From contig NZ_OY762614.1 of the NCBI RefSeq assembly GCF_963666145.1, forward strand, positions 3,338,501 to 3,402,500: DNA of 64,000 nt. The letters run 5' to 3'. The notes beneath the pieces were generated by a model that was not told the DNA's origin, ran no database searches, and saw only the letters and a list, made by a program, of their open reading frames with translations. This document shows, piece after piece, positions 43,563 to 52,986 of the stretch. The position numbers were made by a program, and so were the translations under genes. This stretch comes from an uncultured Desulfobacter sp. GTDB lineage: Bacteria > Desulfobacterota > Desulfobacteria > Desulfobacterales > Desulfobacteraceae. How positions within the stretch are numbered: the stretch's first letter is position 1; each line of letters begins with the position of its first letter.

Positions 43563-44504
43563 ATGGACACCAATTCCAGTAACGATTTTTATGAAAGATT
43601 AGAAGCAAAAGGGGTCTCACGAAGAGATTTTCTCAAGTACTGTACAGCCCTGACTGCTACCATGGGTTTGTCATACTCATTTGTGGGGGAAGTGGCTGCA
43701 AAGATTGAAAAAGCCGCTGCCTTGCGTCCCCCGGTGGTGTGGCTGCACTTTTCTGAATGTACCGGATGTTCAGAAGCATTTTTAAGGACTCCGGATGTGG
43801 GCGGCATCATCCTGGAAACCATTTCCGTAGAATACCATGAAACCATCATGGTTGCCTCCGGTGAACAGGCAGAACAAAACCTGCACCATGCTGTTGAAGA
43901 ATATAAAGGCAAATTTATCTGCATTGTGGAAGGTGCGATTGGTACCAGCCACAAAGGCTCTTATGGCAGAGTTTCCGGCAAAACATTTTTGGAAATTGCC
44001 AAGGAAGTCATTCCAAAAGCGGCGGCAACCATCTGTGTGGGAACCTGTTCCGCATACGGCGGCATCTCTGCTGCTGCACCCAACCCCGGTGGGTATAAAG
44101 GCGTAAAAGATGCCATCGGTGTTGATACCATCAATCTGCCGGGCTGTCCCTTCAATCCTTTGAATCTGCTTGGCACCATCCTCAAGTATCTTAACAACGA
44201 AGAGATGGAACTCGATGATTACGGCAGACCCATGTTCGCTTATGGGGAAACCGTCCATGATAACTGTCCTCGTCTCGAACATTATGAAAACGATGAATTC
44301 GTCGAGGAATTTGGTTCCAAAGAAGCCAGGCTTGGCTACTGTCTGTATAAATTAGGCTGTAAAGGCCCCAATACCTATAATAATTGTCCTACCGCGAAAT
44401 TTAACGACGCCACAAGTTTTCCCATTCAGGCAGGCCATCCCTGCATTGGCTGCAGTGAGCCTGACTTCTGGGATGAATTTACGCCGTTTTATGAGGAAAG
44501 CTAA
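43563..44504 (+). CDS. hynB: Periplasmic [NiFe] hydrogenase small subunit
   Basis: A 313-residue FeS subunit of a group 1 uptake [NiFe] hydrogenase. The twin-arginine signal SRRDFLK (Arg20, Arg21) sends the folded dimer to the periplasm. Cluster ligands appear in WLHFSECTGCSEAFLR (proximal), VGTCSAYGG, NLPGCPFNP, and the C-terminal block with DNCPRLEHY, GYCLYKLGCKGPNTYNNCP and HPCIGCSEPDFWD for medial and distal clusters. It passes electrons from the large subunit to a periplasmic carrier, in sulfate reducers usually cytochrome c3. GGAGG lies 5 bases before ATG. Adjacent to the large subunit, 125 bases on. Confidence 0.96.
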   Translation: MDTNSSNDFYERLEAKGVSRRDFLKYCTALTATMGLSYSFVGEVAAKIEKAAALRPPVVWLHFSECTGCSEAFLRTPDVGGIILETISVEYHETIMVASGEQAEQNLHHAVEEYKGKFICIVEGAIGTSHKGSYGRVSGKTFLEIAKEVIPKAAATICVGTCSAYGGISAAAPNPGGYKGVKDAIGVDTINLPGCPFNPLNLLGTILKYLNNEEMELDDYGRPMFAYGETVHDNCPRLEHYENDEFVEEFGSKEARLGYCLYKLGCKGPNTYNNCPTAKFNDATSFPIQAGHPCIGCSEPDFWDEFTPFYEES

Positions 44505-44561
44505 TAATATTGCATGATTTTTAGCACAGATCTGCGTAATTGTTCGCGGTACATCATCTAA

Positions 44562-44575
44562 ACCGCTTATGCGGT
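44562..44575 (+). promoter_or_regulatory. Small hairpin between hydrogenase subunit genes
   Basis: ACCGC (44562-44566) pairs with GCGGT (44571-44575) around TTAT. There is no T-run. It could be an RNA processing or stability element in the 125-base gap. Confidence 0.35.
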
Positions 44576-44629
44576 AAATAATTCATACAATTAAATACAG
44601 CACATATGATGTGAAAGGATAATATTATT

Positions 44630-46267
44630 ATGGGTAAAAGAATTATTGTTGACCCCATTACCAGAATAGAAGGGCACCTTAGAATTGAGGTGGAAGTGGC
44701 AAACGGAAAGGTGACGGACGCCTGGTGTTCCGGGCAGATGTTCAGGGGCATCGAGGTCATGCTCCAGGGACGTGATCCCCGGGATGCCCACCATTTTGTA
44801 CAGCGCTCCTGCGGCGTTTGTACCTATGTCCATGCACTGTCTTCGGTACGCGCGGTGGAAAAGGCCTGCAACATTGAGATCCCGGAAAATGCACGGATTG
44901 TTCGTAACCTTCTGCACGGCAGTCAGTTCCAGCATGACCACATTGTTCATTTTTATCATCTGCATGCCCTGGACTGGGTGGATATTGTCAGCGCCCTGTC
45001 TGCAGATCCGGCCAAGACAGCAAAACTGTCTGAAAACGTATCCGGACGGCCCCAGAATTCCACCTATTTTAAAGAGGTTCAAACCCGACTTAAAACTTTT
45101 GTGAACAGCGGGCAGCTGGGACCCTTTAACAATGCATATTGGGGACATTCAGCCTACAAACTGCCGCCCGAAGCCAACCTTATGGCCGCTTCCCATTATA
45201 TCGAAGGGTTGAAACTCCAGGCCAAGGCTGCGCGCATGCACGCGATTTTCGGCGGTAAAAATCCCCATCCCCAGTTCCTGGTTGTCGGTGGTATTACCTC
45301 CGTAAGGGATCTGACCCCCGAAAGAATTGACGAATTTACCCAGATCTGGAAAGAGACCAAGGATTTTATTAACGAAGTATACCTGCCAGATCTGCTGGCC
45401 ATTGCATCCTTTTATAAGGATTGGGGTGCAGTCGGCGGCAACAATGATACCTATCTTGCCTATGGCGAATTCCCCCAGAAGCATATTGATGACGACTTGC
45501 TGATGCCCGGCGGTGTTGTGGACGCAAACCTCTCTTACTCGGCTGTGGACACAGACAAAATTGCGGAAGATGTGACCCGGGCCTGGTATGAAAAAGGCGA
45601 GCCCAAACATCCCCTTTCCGGAGAAACCAAACCCATCCCCGGAGAGGTGACCTACAATACGGACGATAAATATACCTGGATAAAGGCGCCTAGATATGCC
45701 GGTAAAGCGGCCGAAGTCGGTCCCCTGGCCCGTGTGCTGATTGCCTACGCCAAGGACCACGGCCAGGTGAAAAAATTGGTCGATCATACCCTCAAGACCC
45801 TTGGCGTGGGAAAAGAGGCCCTATTTTCCACCCTTGGCCGGACAGCCGCACGTGCCATTGAAACCGTGGTTATTTCAGATGCCATGGAAGGCTGGATTGA
45901 ATCATTAAAATCAAATATCGCAGCGGGTAATAAAAAGACCTATCAGTCCTGGACCATGCCGGACAAAGGCCAGGGTGGCGGTCTCAATGATGTGCCCCGG
46001 GGAGCGCTGGGACATTGGATTGACATTGAAGGCGGTAAAATTAAAAATTATCAGTATGTGGTCCCCTCCACATGGAATTTTGGTCCCCGGGACAGCAAAA
46101 AACAACGGGGCCCTGTGGAAAAAGCCCTGGTGGGTACGCCGGTGGCTGATCCGTCCAAACCGTTGGAAGTACTGCGGACCGTTCATTCCTTTGATCCGTG
46201 TATTGCATGTGCGGTTCACGTGATTGATCCCTACACCAACCAGACCTACGAGGTCAAAGTTATTTAA
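44630..46267 (+). CDS. hynA: Periplasmic [NiFe] hydrogenase large subunit
   Basis: A 545-residue catalytic subunit. The four Ni-Fe ligands are C61 and C64 in RSCGVCTYVH and C524 and C527 in DPCIACAVH. The last cysteine pair is encoded by TGT/TGT, so this is not a [NiFeSe] enzyme. After H530 there are 15 residues (starting VIDPYTNQTYEV) that the maturation protease should remove. It splits or makes H2 in the periplasm after export with the small subunit. AAAGGA lies 9-10 bases before ATG. A hairpin follows the stop at 46296-46324. Confidence 0.97.
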   Translation: MGKRIIVDPITRIEGHLRIEVEVANGKVTDAWCSGQMFRGIEVMLQGRDPRDAHHFVQRSCGVCTYVHALSSVRAVEKACNIEIPENARIVRNLLHGSQFQHDHIVHFYHLHALDWVDIVSALSADPAKTAKLSENVSGRPQNSTYFKEVQTRLKTFVNSGQLGPFNNAYWGHSAYKLPPEANLMAASHYIEGLKLQAKAARMHAIFGGKNPHPQFLVVGGITSVRDLTPERIDEFTQIWKETKDFINEVYLPDLLAIASFYKDWGAVGGNNDTYLAYGEFPQKHIDDDLLMPGGVVDANLSYSAVDTDKIAEDVTRAWYEKGEPKHPLSGETKPIPGEVTYNTDDKYTWIKAPRYAGKAAEVGPLARVLIAYAKDHGQVKKLVDHTLKTLGVGKEALFSTLGRTAARAIETVVISDAMEGWIESLKSNIAAGNKKTYQSWTMPDKGQGGGLNDVPRGALGHWIDIEGGKIKNYQYVVPSTWNFGPRDSKKQRGPVEKALVGTPVADPSKPLEVLRTVHSFDPCIACAVHVIDPYTNQTYEVKVI

Positions 46268-46295
46268 TTTCGCTTCTGGCGTACTTAGAATCCTG

Positions 46296-46324
46296 GTTGC
46301 GGCGGTATTACCGCCGCAACTTTT
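46296..46324 (+). terminator. Hairpin after hydrogenase large subunit
   Basis: Perfect 11-base stem (46296-46306 with 46310-46320) around ATT, followed by four T. It lies before the maturation protease gene and may partially terminate or stabilise the transcript, giving less protease than subunits. Confidence 0.75.
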
Positions 46325-46355
46325 AATTTTTATATAATGGACAGATACATTGTTT

Positions 46356-46844
46356 ATGGATGTGAATAATATAACCGTGCTGGGTGTGGGAAATATCCTT
46401 TACACCGATGACGGTGTCGGTATACGGGTTGTTGAAGCCCTTGAAAAAGGGTACGAATTTTCTGACAATGTCGATATTATCGACGGCGGTGTTCTCGGGG
46501 TGAATCTGCTGGGGGTTATCTCCAATGCCGGCCGCCTTATTGTGGTGGATACCGTACTCAATCACGGTCAGCCGGGAGATCTGCATCGCCTTGACCATGA
46601 TCAGATTCCCAACAGGATTCTGGCGAAAAATTCGTTGCATCAGGTGGATCTCATTGAAGCATTGACCTTGTGCAACGCCCTGGACCATGTGCCTGAAACC
46701 ACCATTATCGGCGTTGAACCCAAGGATATTGAAAGTTTAGGCGAAGACCTGAGTCCGGAAGTCGGAGTCCGGCTGGATGACCTTGTGCAAAATGTTCTTG
46801 AAGAAATCATCCGCCTTGGCGGTTCCTTTGAGCCTAAAGCATAA
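46356..46844 (+). CDS. hynD: Hydrogenase maturation protease
   Basis: A 162-residue endopeptidase of the HyaD/HybD/HynD family that trims the C terminus of the large subunit after Ni insertion. Conserved segments: VLGVGNILYTDDGVGIRVVE (with a Ni-binding Asp/Glu), DIIDGGVLGVNLLG (Asp), and LHQVDLIEALTL (His). It lies 88 bases downstream of the large subunit. I chose the ATG at 46356; a TTG two codons earlier is also in frame. Confidence 0.95.
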   Translation: MDVNNITVLGVGNILYTDDGVGIRVVEALEKGYEFSDNVDIIDGGVLGVNLLGVISNAGRLIVVDTVLNHGQPGDLHRLDHDQIPNRILAKNSLHQVDLIEALTLCNALDHVPETTIIGVEPKDIESLGEDLSPEVGVRLDDLVQNVLEEIIRLGGSFEPKA

Positions 46845-46966
46845 CTTTGGGTAGCCGTATTTGTGCGGTTAATCACCTGTTTTATCTCTTGTATGGATCA
46901 TTTGAAATTTGTTACCTTGTTGCGGGAAGGCTATATATGATTGATCGGTAAAAGAGAAGGGTGAAC

Positions 46967-47956
46967 ATGTCCAGAAGAATTTCCCCGGCATGGTGGCCGG
47001 TTTTCGCGTTGGCGTCTCCGGTTCTTTTCCCGCTGCTGTTTATTAAGAACCGTCGCCATAAACAAAACGTTGAAAAATCGCAGAGCCTTAATAAACGGCG
47101 CATGGAAAATGCGGGAGTTCTGGAACTGCCTGAACTTGAGCAGTTTGAATTGACCGTTCTTTTGGAACAACATGCCGCCCCGGGCTTTTTAGCCGCTCCG
47201 GGGGTGTCCTATGCCATTAAAACAGATAGGGGCTCAATACTTTTTGATCTGGGATTCGGCCCTGAAATGCTGGCGTTGGCCCACAATGCGGCGAAACTGA
47301 ATTTTAAACTCGATCAGGTTGACGCGCTGGTCATATCCCACCTGCATCCGGATCATATGGGGGGATTTAAAGCGTTTCGAAATAATCGGATCGCCATGCC
47401 CCGAGAATGGGGAAAACCTGATGGGATGGTCTGTTTTACACCGGGAGAAGTTGATGCGGATGGATTTGAAACCCGGATTGTTCAACGCCCCGGTATGCTG
47501 ACCCCGGGTATAGCCTCCACAGGACCTCTGGCCAGAAGCCTTTTTTTTATGGGGTGGACCGAGGAGCAGGCCATCGTTGCCCGTCTCAAAAATAAAGGAT
47601 TGGTCGTGATCACCGGATGCGGCCACCCAACCATCGAAACCATCGTTCAGATGGTAAAGCACCTTTCAAATGAACCCATCTATGCCATTGGCGGCGGCCT
47701 TCACTTTCCTGTTACCGACAGTCCCCTTCGCAAACCCGGCCTTAAGGTACAAATGATTTGGGGGACGGGAAAACCGCCCTGGCAGAAAATCACAAAGCAG
47801 GATCTTGAACAGACCATTGATAACCTGAACGCCGTCAATCCCAGGCATATATTCCTTTCTCCCCATGATACCTGTGCGTATGCACTTCAAAGATTTAAGT
47901 ATGCTCTTAACTGCCAGGCGCATATTCTTGAATCCGGTGCAACATATTCGCTTTAA
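46967..47956 (+). CDS. Metallo-beta-lactamase-fold protein
   Basis: A 329-residue protein with an N-terminal hydrophobic anchor (about residues 8-25) and a metallo-beta-lactamase domain. Metal motif SHLHPDHMGGFKA is at about residues 123-135; GCGHPTIETIVQMV and GGLHF follow with further His. The look is closest to the MptA-like/7,8-dihydropterin ribofuranosylaminobenzene phosphate synthase type, a group whose members often have other roles. ATG at 46967 is 6 bases after GAGAAGG. It lies 122 bases past the protease gene. Role unknown; a link to hydrogenase is only positional. Confidence 0.85.
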   Translation: MSRRISPAWWPVFALASPVLFPLLFIKNRRHKQNVEKSQSLNKRRMENAGVLELPELEQFELTVLLEQHAAPGFLAAPGVSYAIKTDRGSILFDLGFGPEMLALAHNAAKLNFKLDQVDALVISHLHPDHMGGFKAFRNNRIAMPREWGKPDGMVCFTPGEVDADGFETRIVQRPGMLTPGIASTGPLARSLFFMGWTEEQAIVARLKNKGLVVITGCGHPTIETIVQMVKHLSNEPIYAIGGGLHFPVTDSPLRKPGLKVQMIWGTGKPPWQKITKQDLEQTIDNLNAVNPRHIFLSPHDTCAYALQRFKYALNCQAHILESGATYSL

Positions 47957-48120
47957 CGGCAATTGCATCGGGCCGGATTGCGAATCGTAACACGATAAAA
48001 AAACAAAATAGATGAAAGAGAAACTTGTCCCCGTTCAACTTTCTGTATAGAATACATCATACGTATTAAAACATGAAAGGCGAAAAAACGGTTTGCGACC
48101 GTTATAAGGATGACTGACCG

Positions 48121-49023
48121 ATGAGAATATGGCCCCTAGTGTTAAAGGCGCCTCAATACCTTAGTTTCTGGATGCTGGTGGATATTGCATATGTTTTTTT
48201 GCTCTCTTTTTTCCTAAATGCCGTTATTCCATTGAGCTTTTCTAAATTTATTTTTGTACATTTTCTGGCTATTGGTGTCGGATCCATGGTGATGTTCACC
48301 GGCCTGGGTGCAGGTATCCTCTGGATACCGGTTCTAACCTTTCTGGATATTCGGCCTTCCGAGGCTGTTGCCATTTCTATATTTACCCAGATTGCCGGCA
48401 AGGGAACCGGTTCTCTGACCTATTTTTTCAATGGTATGGTTGATGTCAAAACTGCTGTGGCATTTATTCCCATGGCGCTGACAGGTGTAACCATTGGATT
48501 TTTATCCAGTTTTTACATCTCCAGGGGGTGTGAACAGCTTTTGCTCTACATTTTTGTGGTCATTGCCGCCTATCTTCTGATCCGGACCATTCAATCTTTA
48601 AAAAGCCCGGATTCGGTCATTGACAAGCGGCATGTTATCCCCGCGCCCATCATTTATGCCAAAAGTTATCCTGTGGTCCTTTTGTCTTCATTTTTCACGG
48701 GACTGTTAAGTATCGGTAATACGGATTGGCTTGTCCCCCATATGACCCTTAAACTCAAAATGCCGACCTCCCGTGCCGTGGCCACGAGTTTGCTTATCAT
48801 GTTTGTGACCATTCTATTTTACCTTTGCCTGACCTGCATCAGTGTCTGGCAGGGATATGCATCCTGGCCCCACGGCACCCATCTGTTATTTGCCACCTGC
48901 AGCGGAGTTATCGTGGGCGGGCAGATCGGCACCCGTCTGGTTCGCATTCCATGGTTTGAGAGATACCAGAAACATACGTTTATTGTGTTGTTAGGCGTCT
49001 CCATCGTTCATTTGCTGTTTTGA
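48121..49023 (+). CDS. TauE/SafE-family permease
   Basis: A 300-residue membrane protein of the TauE/SafE (TSUP) family with about eight helices. Paired family motifs are visible: GVGSMVMFTGLGAGILWIPV with RPSEAVAISIFTQIAGKGTG in the first half, and FFTGLLSIGNTDWLVPHM with MPTSRAVATSLLIMFV in the second. Members export sulfite, sulfonates or other organosulfur anions, so it may handle sulfur compounds here, but the substrate is not readable. AAGGA lies 10 bases before ATG. Confidence 0.9.
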   Translation: MRIWPLVLKAPQYLSFWMLVDIAYVFLLSFFLNAVIPLSFSKFIFVHFLAIGVGSMVMFTGLGAGILWIPVLTFLDIRPSEAVAISIFTQIAGKGTGSLTYFFNGMVDVKTAVAFIPMALTGVTIGFLSSFYISRGCEQLLLYIFVVIAAYLLIRTIQSLKSPDSVIDKRHVIPAPIIYAKSYPVVLLSSFFTGLLSIGNTDWLVPHMTLKLKMPTSRAVATSLLIMFVTILFYLCLTCISVWQGYASWPHGTHLLFATCSGVIVGGQIGTRLVRIPWFERYQKHTFIVLLGVSIVHLLF

Positions 49024-49056
49024 ATGAGCCTTTAGGCGTAATCCGCAAATAAAATA

Positions 49057-49081
49057 GGGCGGCCCCCTGAAAGAACCGCCC
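49057..49081. terminator. Hairpin between convergent genes
   Basis: GGGCGG (49057-49062) pairs with CCGCCC (49076-49081) with adjacent A and T runs on the outside. It can terminate both the permease and the PEP-CTERM gene, mildly on either strand. Confidence 0.6.
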
Positions 49082-49125
49082 TTTGAGTTGTCGATGGTAA
49101 TTTATAGTATTGGAATCTGCGATCC

Positions 49126-49824
49126 TTAGTTTTTTCTTCTGACTGCAGCAAGAATGATAAGGCCCGTGCTCAGCAAAAGTCCGGCACCCGGTACGGGTAC
49201 GGCGGATGCATAGGTCTCTGCCCCCAGCACAATATTAACCTCTTCGCCTTCACTATAGTTGTAAGTATATGTCAGTGTTCCCAGGTCATCTAAGCCGTCG
49301 CTCATGCCGTTATACGCATCGAAATAAATGCTGTCTAAATAGCACTCTTCATCATTGATGAGCAGATAAACAAGCGCTTCGGCATATGCCGTACTTGAAG
49401 CAGAAATTTCAAAATTATAGTTAATAGAAATGGTAAAGTTCCCGGCTTCTGTAGCGGTAAAGGAAATGCCGTATTCGGCTATGGCGTCCGAAGTTGTAGC
49501 TGTTGCAGGATTGTCCACAGAGACACCGGCATAAATATCTTTGTAATCGTCCGCTACATCTGCCTCGGCCCAGGCCCAGTTATCGTCATTAACCTCAATA
49601 AGCGCTTCACTTGTTGATGATGATGTGTGGGTTTGATCTGCGTATTGTGCAGACGCGTAATAGCTGATGGACGTCGTAATATTTGAATTTAAATTGAGTT
49701 GAATGGACGAGAAATCCAAAGATGCTTCAGCCCAGCCCGAAGAACTTGCAAACGCAATAGTCGATGCACATGCAACCCAGCAAACAGCTAAAATCGCTGC
49801 AAAAGTTAATTTAATCTGTTTCAT
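49126..49824 (-). CDS. PEP-CTERM-like exported protein
   Basis: A 232-residue secreted protein. A signal peptide (about residues 1-26) precedes an acidic, Ser/Thr/Ala-rich beta domain of about 175 residues. The C terminus has the sorting tripartite form: VPVPGAG, a hydrophobic helix (LLLSTGLIILAAV) and the basic tail RRKN, a variant of the PEP-CTERM signal. Such proteins are processed by an exosortase and appear at the surface or in extracellular matrix; the exosortase must lie elsewhere. It overlaps the upstream YibE/F gene by 4 bases. Confidence 0.82.
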   Translation of the reverse strand: MKQIKLTFAAILAVCWVACASTIAFASSSGWAEASLDFSSIQLNLNSNITTSISYYASAQYADQTHTSSSTSEALIEVNDDNWAWAEADVADDYKDIYAGVSVDNPATATTSDAIAEYGISFTATEAGNFTISINYNFEISASSTAYAEALVYLLINDEECYLDSIYFDAYNGMSDGLDDLGTLTYTYNYSEGEEVNIVLGAETYASAVPVPGAGLLLSTGLIILAAVRRKN

Positions 49825-50987
49825 TGTTTTATTTCCTTCTCAAAATTTATTTTAAGCATCCAGTCCGGCTTAAAGTGGTAGACAAATCCGCCCACAGCCG
49901 CCGTAAATGGGGCCACAGTAACAAGGCCAAAGCTTCCCACAAGAGTGTTAAGCACTTCGGCTGCGACAAAGTTAATGTTAAAAAAATTGATCAGGGGAAC
50001 CCCCTGGGCCATGAAAAGCATCATCATGGTCATGTATCCCCCGGAGTAGGCCAGAAGCAGGGTTGTGGTCATGGTGCCGATCACCGCCCTGCCCACGGAC
50101 ATTCCCGACCGGATATGGTCTTTTAATGAAATGTCCGGGTTGTTCTTTTTCACCTCATCCATGGACGCCGCAATGTCCATGGCAAGGTCCATCACTGCGC
50201 CGGATGATGCGATAAAGATACCGGCAAGAAAAATCCGGGTGATTTTTAAATCATAAAAACCGGAATAAAGAAGGGTTTCAGCAAAGGGCCGGACCGCACC
50301 GTGAATCCTGAAACTTTCGTTGAAATAAAGCGCCAGGATACAGGTGAATACCAGGCCCATAAACGCCCCTAAAAATGTCACGGTTCCCCGCCGGGTAAGC
50401 CCACCCACCAGAAAACTGATGGCAAGGGTTAAAAAGCCCACCACAGCCAAGGCAATGGGAATGGGGTCATACCCTTTGAGGAACAAGGGAACCAGTATTT
50501 TCCAGAGCATAAGTCCCGCCAAAGCAAAGGAGAGCAACGCCTTGAGCCCGGTCCATCCGCCGACAGTCATCAACAGCAACGCAAATAACCCCAGAAGCCA
50601 TACCTCTTGGCTGATACGGTAATGACCGTTGCTGTAAGCTGTTTTGATTTTACCGTTGAAAACTGTGTACTGAACCTGGATAACCTGGCCTTTTACATAA
50701 ATTTCGTCCAGCTCCATTTTTCCCTTCAAGGCATTGATGGCGCGCGTCTTTTCGCCTTTAAAGGGGCCGGTCAGCATTTCAACCTCAAGGTCCTGGGTCC
50801 CCGCTTTTACAATGGCATGGACCATGATATCGGCATTGTCCACGGAAAGAACCCGTGCCTGGTCATAATGGGAGTCTTTGGACACCAGATTGTCATATCC
50901 AGTCGGCAAAACAAACAAAACCCAGCACAGTCCGGCAAATAACAATACCAGCAGCAGATCCGGGTTCGCTTTTAAATAGGCTTTCAC
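49821..50987 (-). CDS. YibE/F-family membrane protein
   Basis: A 388-residue membrane protein of the YibE/F family: an N-terminal helix, a beta-rich periplasmic region (about residues 45-120) and then seven or eight helices. SFLVGGLTRRGTVTFLGAFMG and IFIASSGAVMDLAMDIAASM are conserved in the family, as is GTMTTTLLLAYSGGYMTMMM. The function is unknown; a transport role is proposed for homologues. The start is GTG. It shares a 4-base overlap with the PEP-CTERM gene, which suggests co-expression of the two. Confidence 0.9.
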   Translation of the reverse strand: MKAYLKANPDLLLVLLFAGLCWVLFVLPTGYDNLVSKDSHYDQARVLSVDNADIMVHAIVKAGTQDLEVEMLTGPFKGEKTRAINALKGKMELDEIYVKGQVIQVQYTVFNGKIKTAYSNGHYRISQEVWLLGLFALLLMTVGGWTGLKALLSFALAGLMLWKILVPLFLKGYDPIPIALAVVGFLTLAISFLVGGLTRRGTVTFLGAFMGLVFTCILALYFNESFRIHGAVRPFAETLLYSGFYDLKITRIFLAGIFIASSGAVMDLAMDIAASMDEVKKNNPDISLKDHIRSGMSVGRAVIGTMTTTLLLAYSGGYMTMMMLFMAQGVPLINFFNINFVAAEVLNTLVGSFGLVTVAPFTAAVGGFVYHFKPDWMLKINFEKEIKQ

Positions 50988-51054
50988 TTCTTCTTTAATC
51001 CGTTAAAAAGTTAATGGAATGCCGCACCTTAAAAAGCGCGGCCTTCCGTAAAAA

Positions 51055-52575
51055 TTAATTGTTAAGATTTACACCCATAACCTGGGCTATTTTCTTTGCA
51101 ATGTCGGTATTGTCATAGAACCCGTCGAAGATGGATTCATTTTTACCTTTTGCCAGAACCATTACAGGTACACCGGTATGGGAGTAGGAGGTAAAGGCAA
51201 TACCGGCTCTGTTGTTCAGGATGTGGGTCAGGGTTACGGTCAGGGCTTCATAGCCGCCATACAGCGCGTAATCCTCTTCCGATCCGGTAATGGCCGAACC
51301 TGTCATGGTACGGTCAAACGCATTCTCAAGCCGGGTTTTCTGGTAATCGGTCAAGTCGTCATCCGTATCGGCTGAAAGGCTGGCACCGTCCAGGCCGAAA
51401 TTGGCATAAATGATCTGCCACATATCGGCATCAATGTCGGCGACGCCTGAATGATTTGTTTTATAGTCTGCCAGAACATGGGCATCAAAATACTCAAACG
51501 ACATGGTCTGTTTTGCAAGGGTCTCAAAGGCTGTATCGTAACCGGTGGTTGAAAAACCAAGGGTCATGCCACCGCACTCATGGTCCCCGGTGATAACAAT
51601 GAGGGTGTCATTGGGATGTGATGCATAGAAATCAAGGGCTTTTTTGATGGAATCGTCAAAGGCTATGGTGTCTTCAATGGCAGCCCTGGCATCATTGGCA
51701 TGGCAGGCCCAGTCAATTTTACCCCCTTCAACCATCATGAAAAAACCGGCATGGTTATTGTCCAGCAGGCGGATGCCTTGTTCGGTGAAATCAGCCAGGG
51801 ACATGCCGTTTACAGTGGCACGGTCCATGTCATAATACAAAGCGCCTGTGTGGCCGCCGGCATCCTGGGCAGCGTTGAAAGCGATGACCCGGGTACCGTT
51901 GTCCACGGCCTGAAGTGAAGCCAGATCGGTGGTGATGGTGAAGCCATTCGCTGTTGCAGTTTCTTCTACAGACGCTTCAGCAGAGGTGTTCCAGAAACCG
52001 CCGCCGAAGAAGTCAAAATCGCTGTTGGCGAGCTGGGTGGCGATGTCAAGGTTGTTTTTCCGGGTTGCGGTATGGGAGTAAAAAACGGCCGGGGTTGCAT
52101 GGTTGATGGTCACGGAGGAGATAATGCCCACTTTCATGCCGGCTTCTTTGGCTTTTTCAGCAAGGGTGTTATAGTTCGTGGTGGTGGTGGGATCCATGGA
52201 AATCACGTTGATGTCGGTCTTCATCCCACAGGCAAGGGCGGTACCGGCTGCTGCAGAACCGGTGATGAACCGGTTGTTGGCAAAGGTGGTGGACATGCCC
52301 TGCACCGGGAACTCAGTGCTCATGGCCAGAAGATCCGCTTTGGTGCTGCCGTCAACGGTATCATCTTCTGCAAGTTGCGCAAGATATGCTTCGGCAGCAT
52401 GGATCTGAACACTGGCCATGCCGTCACCGATGAAGTAAAAGATGTATTTCGGACTGGACATGTTTTTTTTAGCTCTTGATTTGGCCGTAGCTGTGTTGAA
52501 ACAAAGCGTACATGAAAAAAGGCATGCGGTGGCGATGATGCCGGCTTTTAAAACTTTTTTGTTTAAATGAAGCAT
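51055..52575 (-). CDS. phoA: Alkaline phosphatase (PhoA-type)
   Basis: A 506-residue secreted alkaline phosphatase with a signal peptide (about residues 1-31). The metal- and nucleophile-bearing motifs are present: FYFIGDGMASVQ, ITGSAAAGTALACGMKT with the nucleophilic Ser, GFFMMVEGGKIDWACHANDA, ITGDHECGGMTL and SYSHTGVPV. The residue before the Ser is Gly rather than the Asp of the DSA motif, an alteration of the E. coli type; it may change rate or specificity. It removes phosphate from organic phosphates in the periplasm. AAGGA lies about 11 bases before ATG. Confidence 0.93.
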   Translation of the reverse strand: MLHLNKKVLKAGIIATACLFSCTLCFNTATAKSRAKKNMSSPKYIFYFIGDGMASVQIHAAEAYLAQLAEDDTVDGSTKADLLAMSTEFPVQGMSTTFANNRFITGSAAAGTALACGMKTDINVISMDPTTTTNYNTLAEKAKEAGMKVGIISSVTINHATPAVFYSHTATRKNNLDIATQLANSDFDFFGGGFWNTSAEASVEETATANGFTITTDLASLQAVDNGTRVIAFNAAQDAGGHTGALYYDMDRATVNGMSLADFTEQGIRLLDNNHAGFFMMVEGGKIDWACHANDARAAIEDTIAFDDSIKKALDFYASHPNDTLIVITGDHECGGMTLGFSTTGYDTAFETLAKQTMSFEYFDAHVLADYKTNHSGVADIDADMWQIIYANFGLDGASLSADTDDDLTDYQKTRLENAFDRTMTGSAITGSEEDYALYGGYEALTVTLTHILNNRAGIAFTSYSHTGVPVMVLAKGKNESIFDGFYDNTDIAKKIAQVMGVNLNN

Positions 52576-52986
52576 TTTTTTTCTTTTCCTTCTTTTAGAT
52601 TTATTAATGATACAGTATCTTTGTTCAATGTCTGCAGAGTGGATTTGCTGCTGATTCTCTTTATGTTTGATTCTTACCCTCCCTCTTTTTGAATATTCCT
52701 GCGCTCTCTAATCCGTAAAAAGCATTTTGAATTGGATTGTGAAATTCACCGTTAAACGCAAATATAGCCTGTAATTATCCTTCGAAAATTAATTGGGTAT
52801 TAATAGAACATGAGCATTGTGTTTGATGTAGAAATCATTGAAGAAAATAATAGATGGGAACCATGGCCTCTTAGGGTAAGTGGCGGTTGCGTGGACATTG
52901 CAATTAGTATAATGTGGCAGCTAACCTATCGGCATTATGGCGCTTTTATAGTTGAACGTTTGTTAAGATACGAAAGGAGACACCTT
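52576..52986. other. Intergenic region before enoyl-CoA hydratase
   Basis: About 410 bases between divergent genes. An in-frame extension of the hydratase to 52810 exists but lacks a ribosome site and family sequence, so I treat it as noncoding. It likely holds promoters of both neighbours. Confidence 0.5.

Noticed and set aside
46190..46212. Possible selenocysteine in the hydrogenase large subunit
   Set aside because: Both C-terminal ligand codons are TGT, so the protein is a standard [NiFe] enzyme, not [NiFeSe].
52810..52986. N-terminal extension of the enoyl-CoA hydratase
   Set aside because: No ribosome site or family sequence; the conserved protein starts at 52987 after GGAG.
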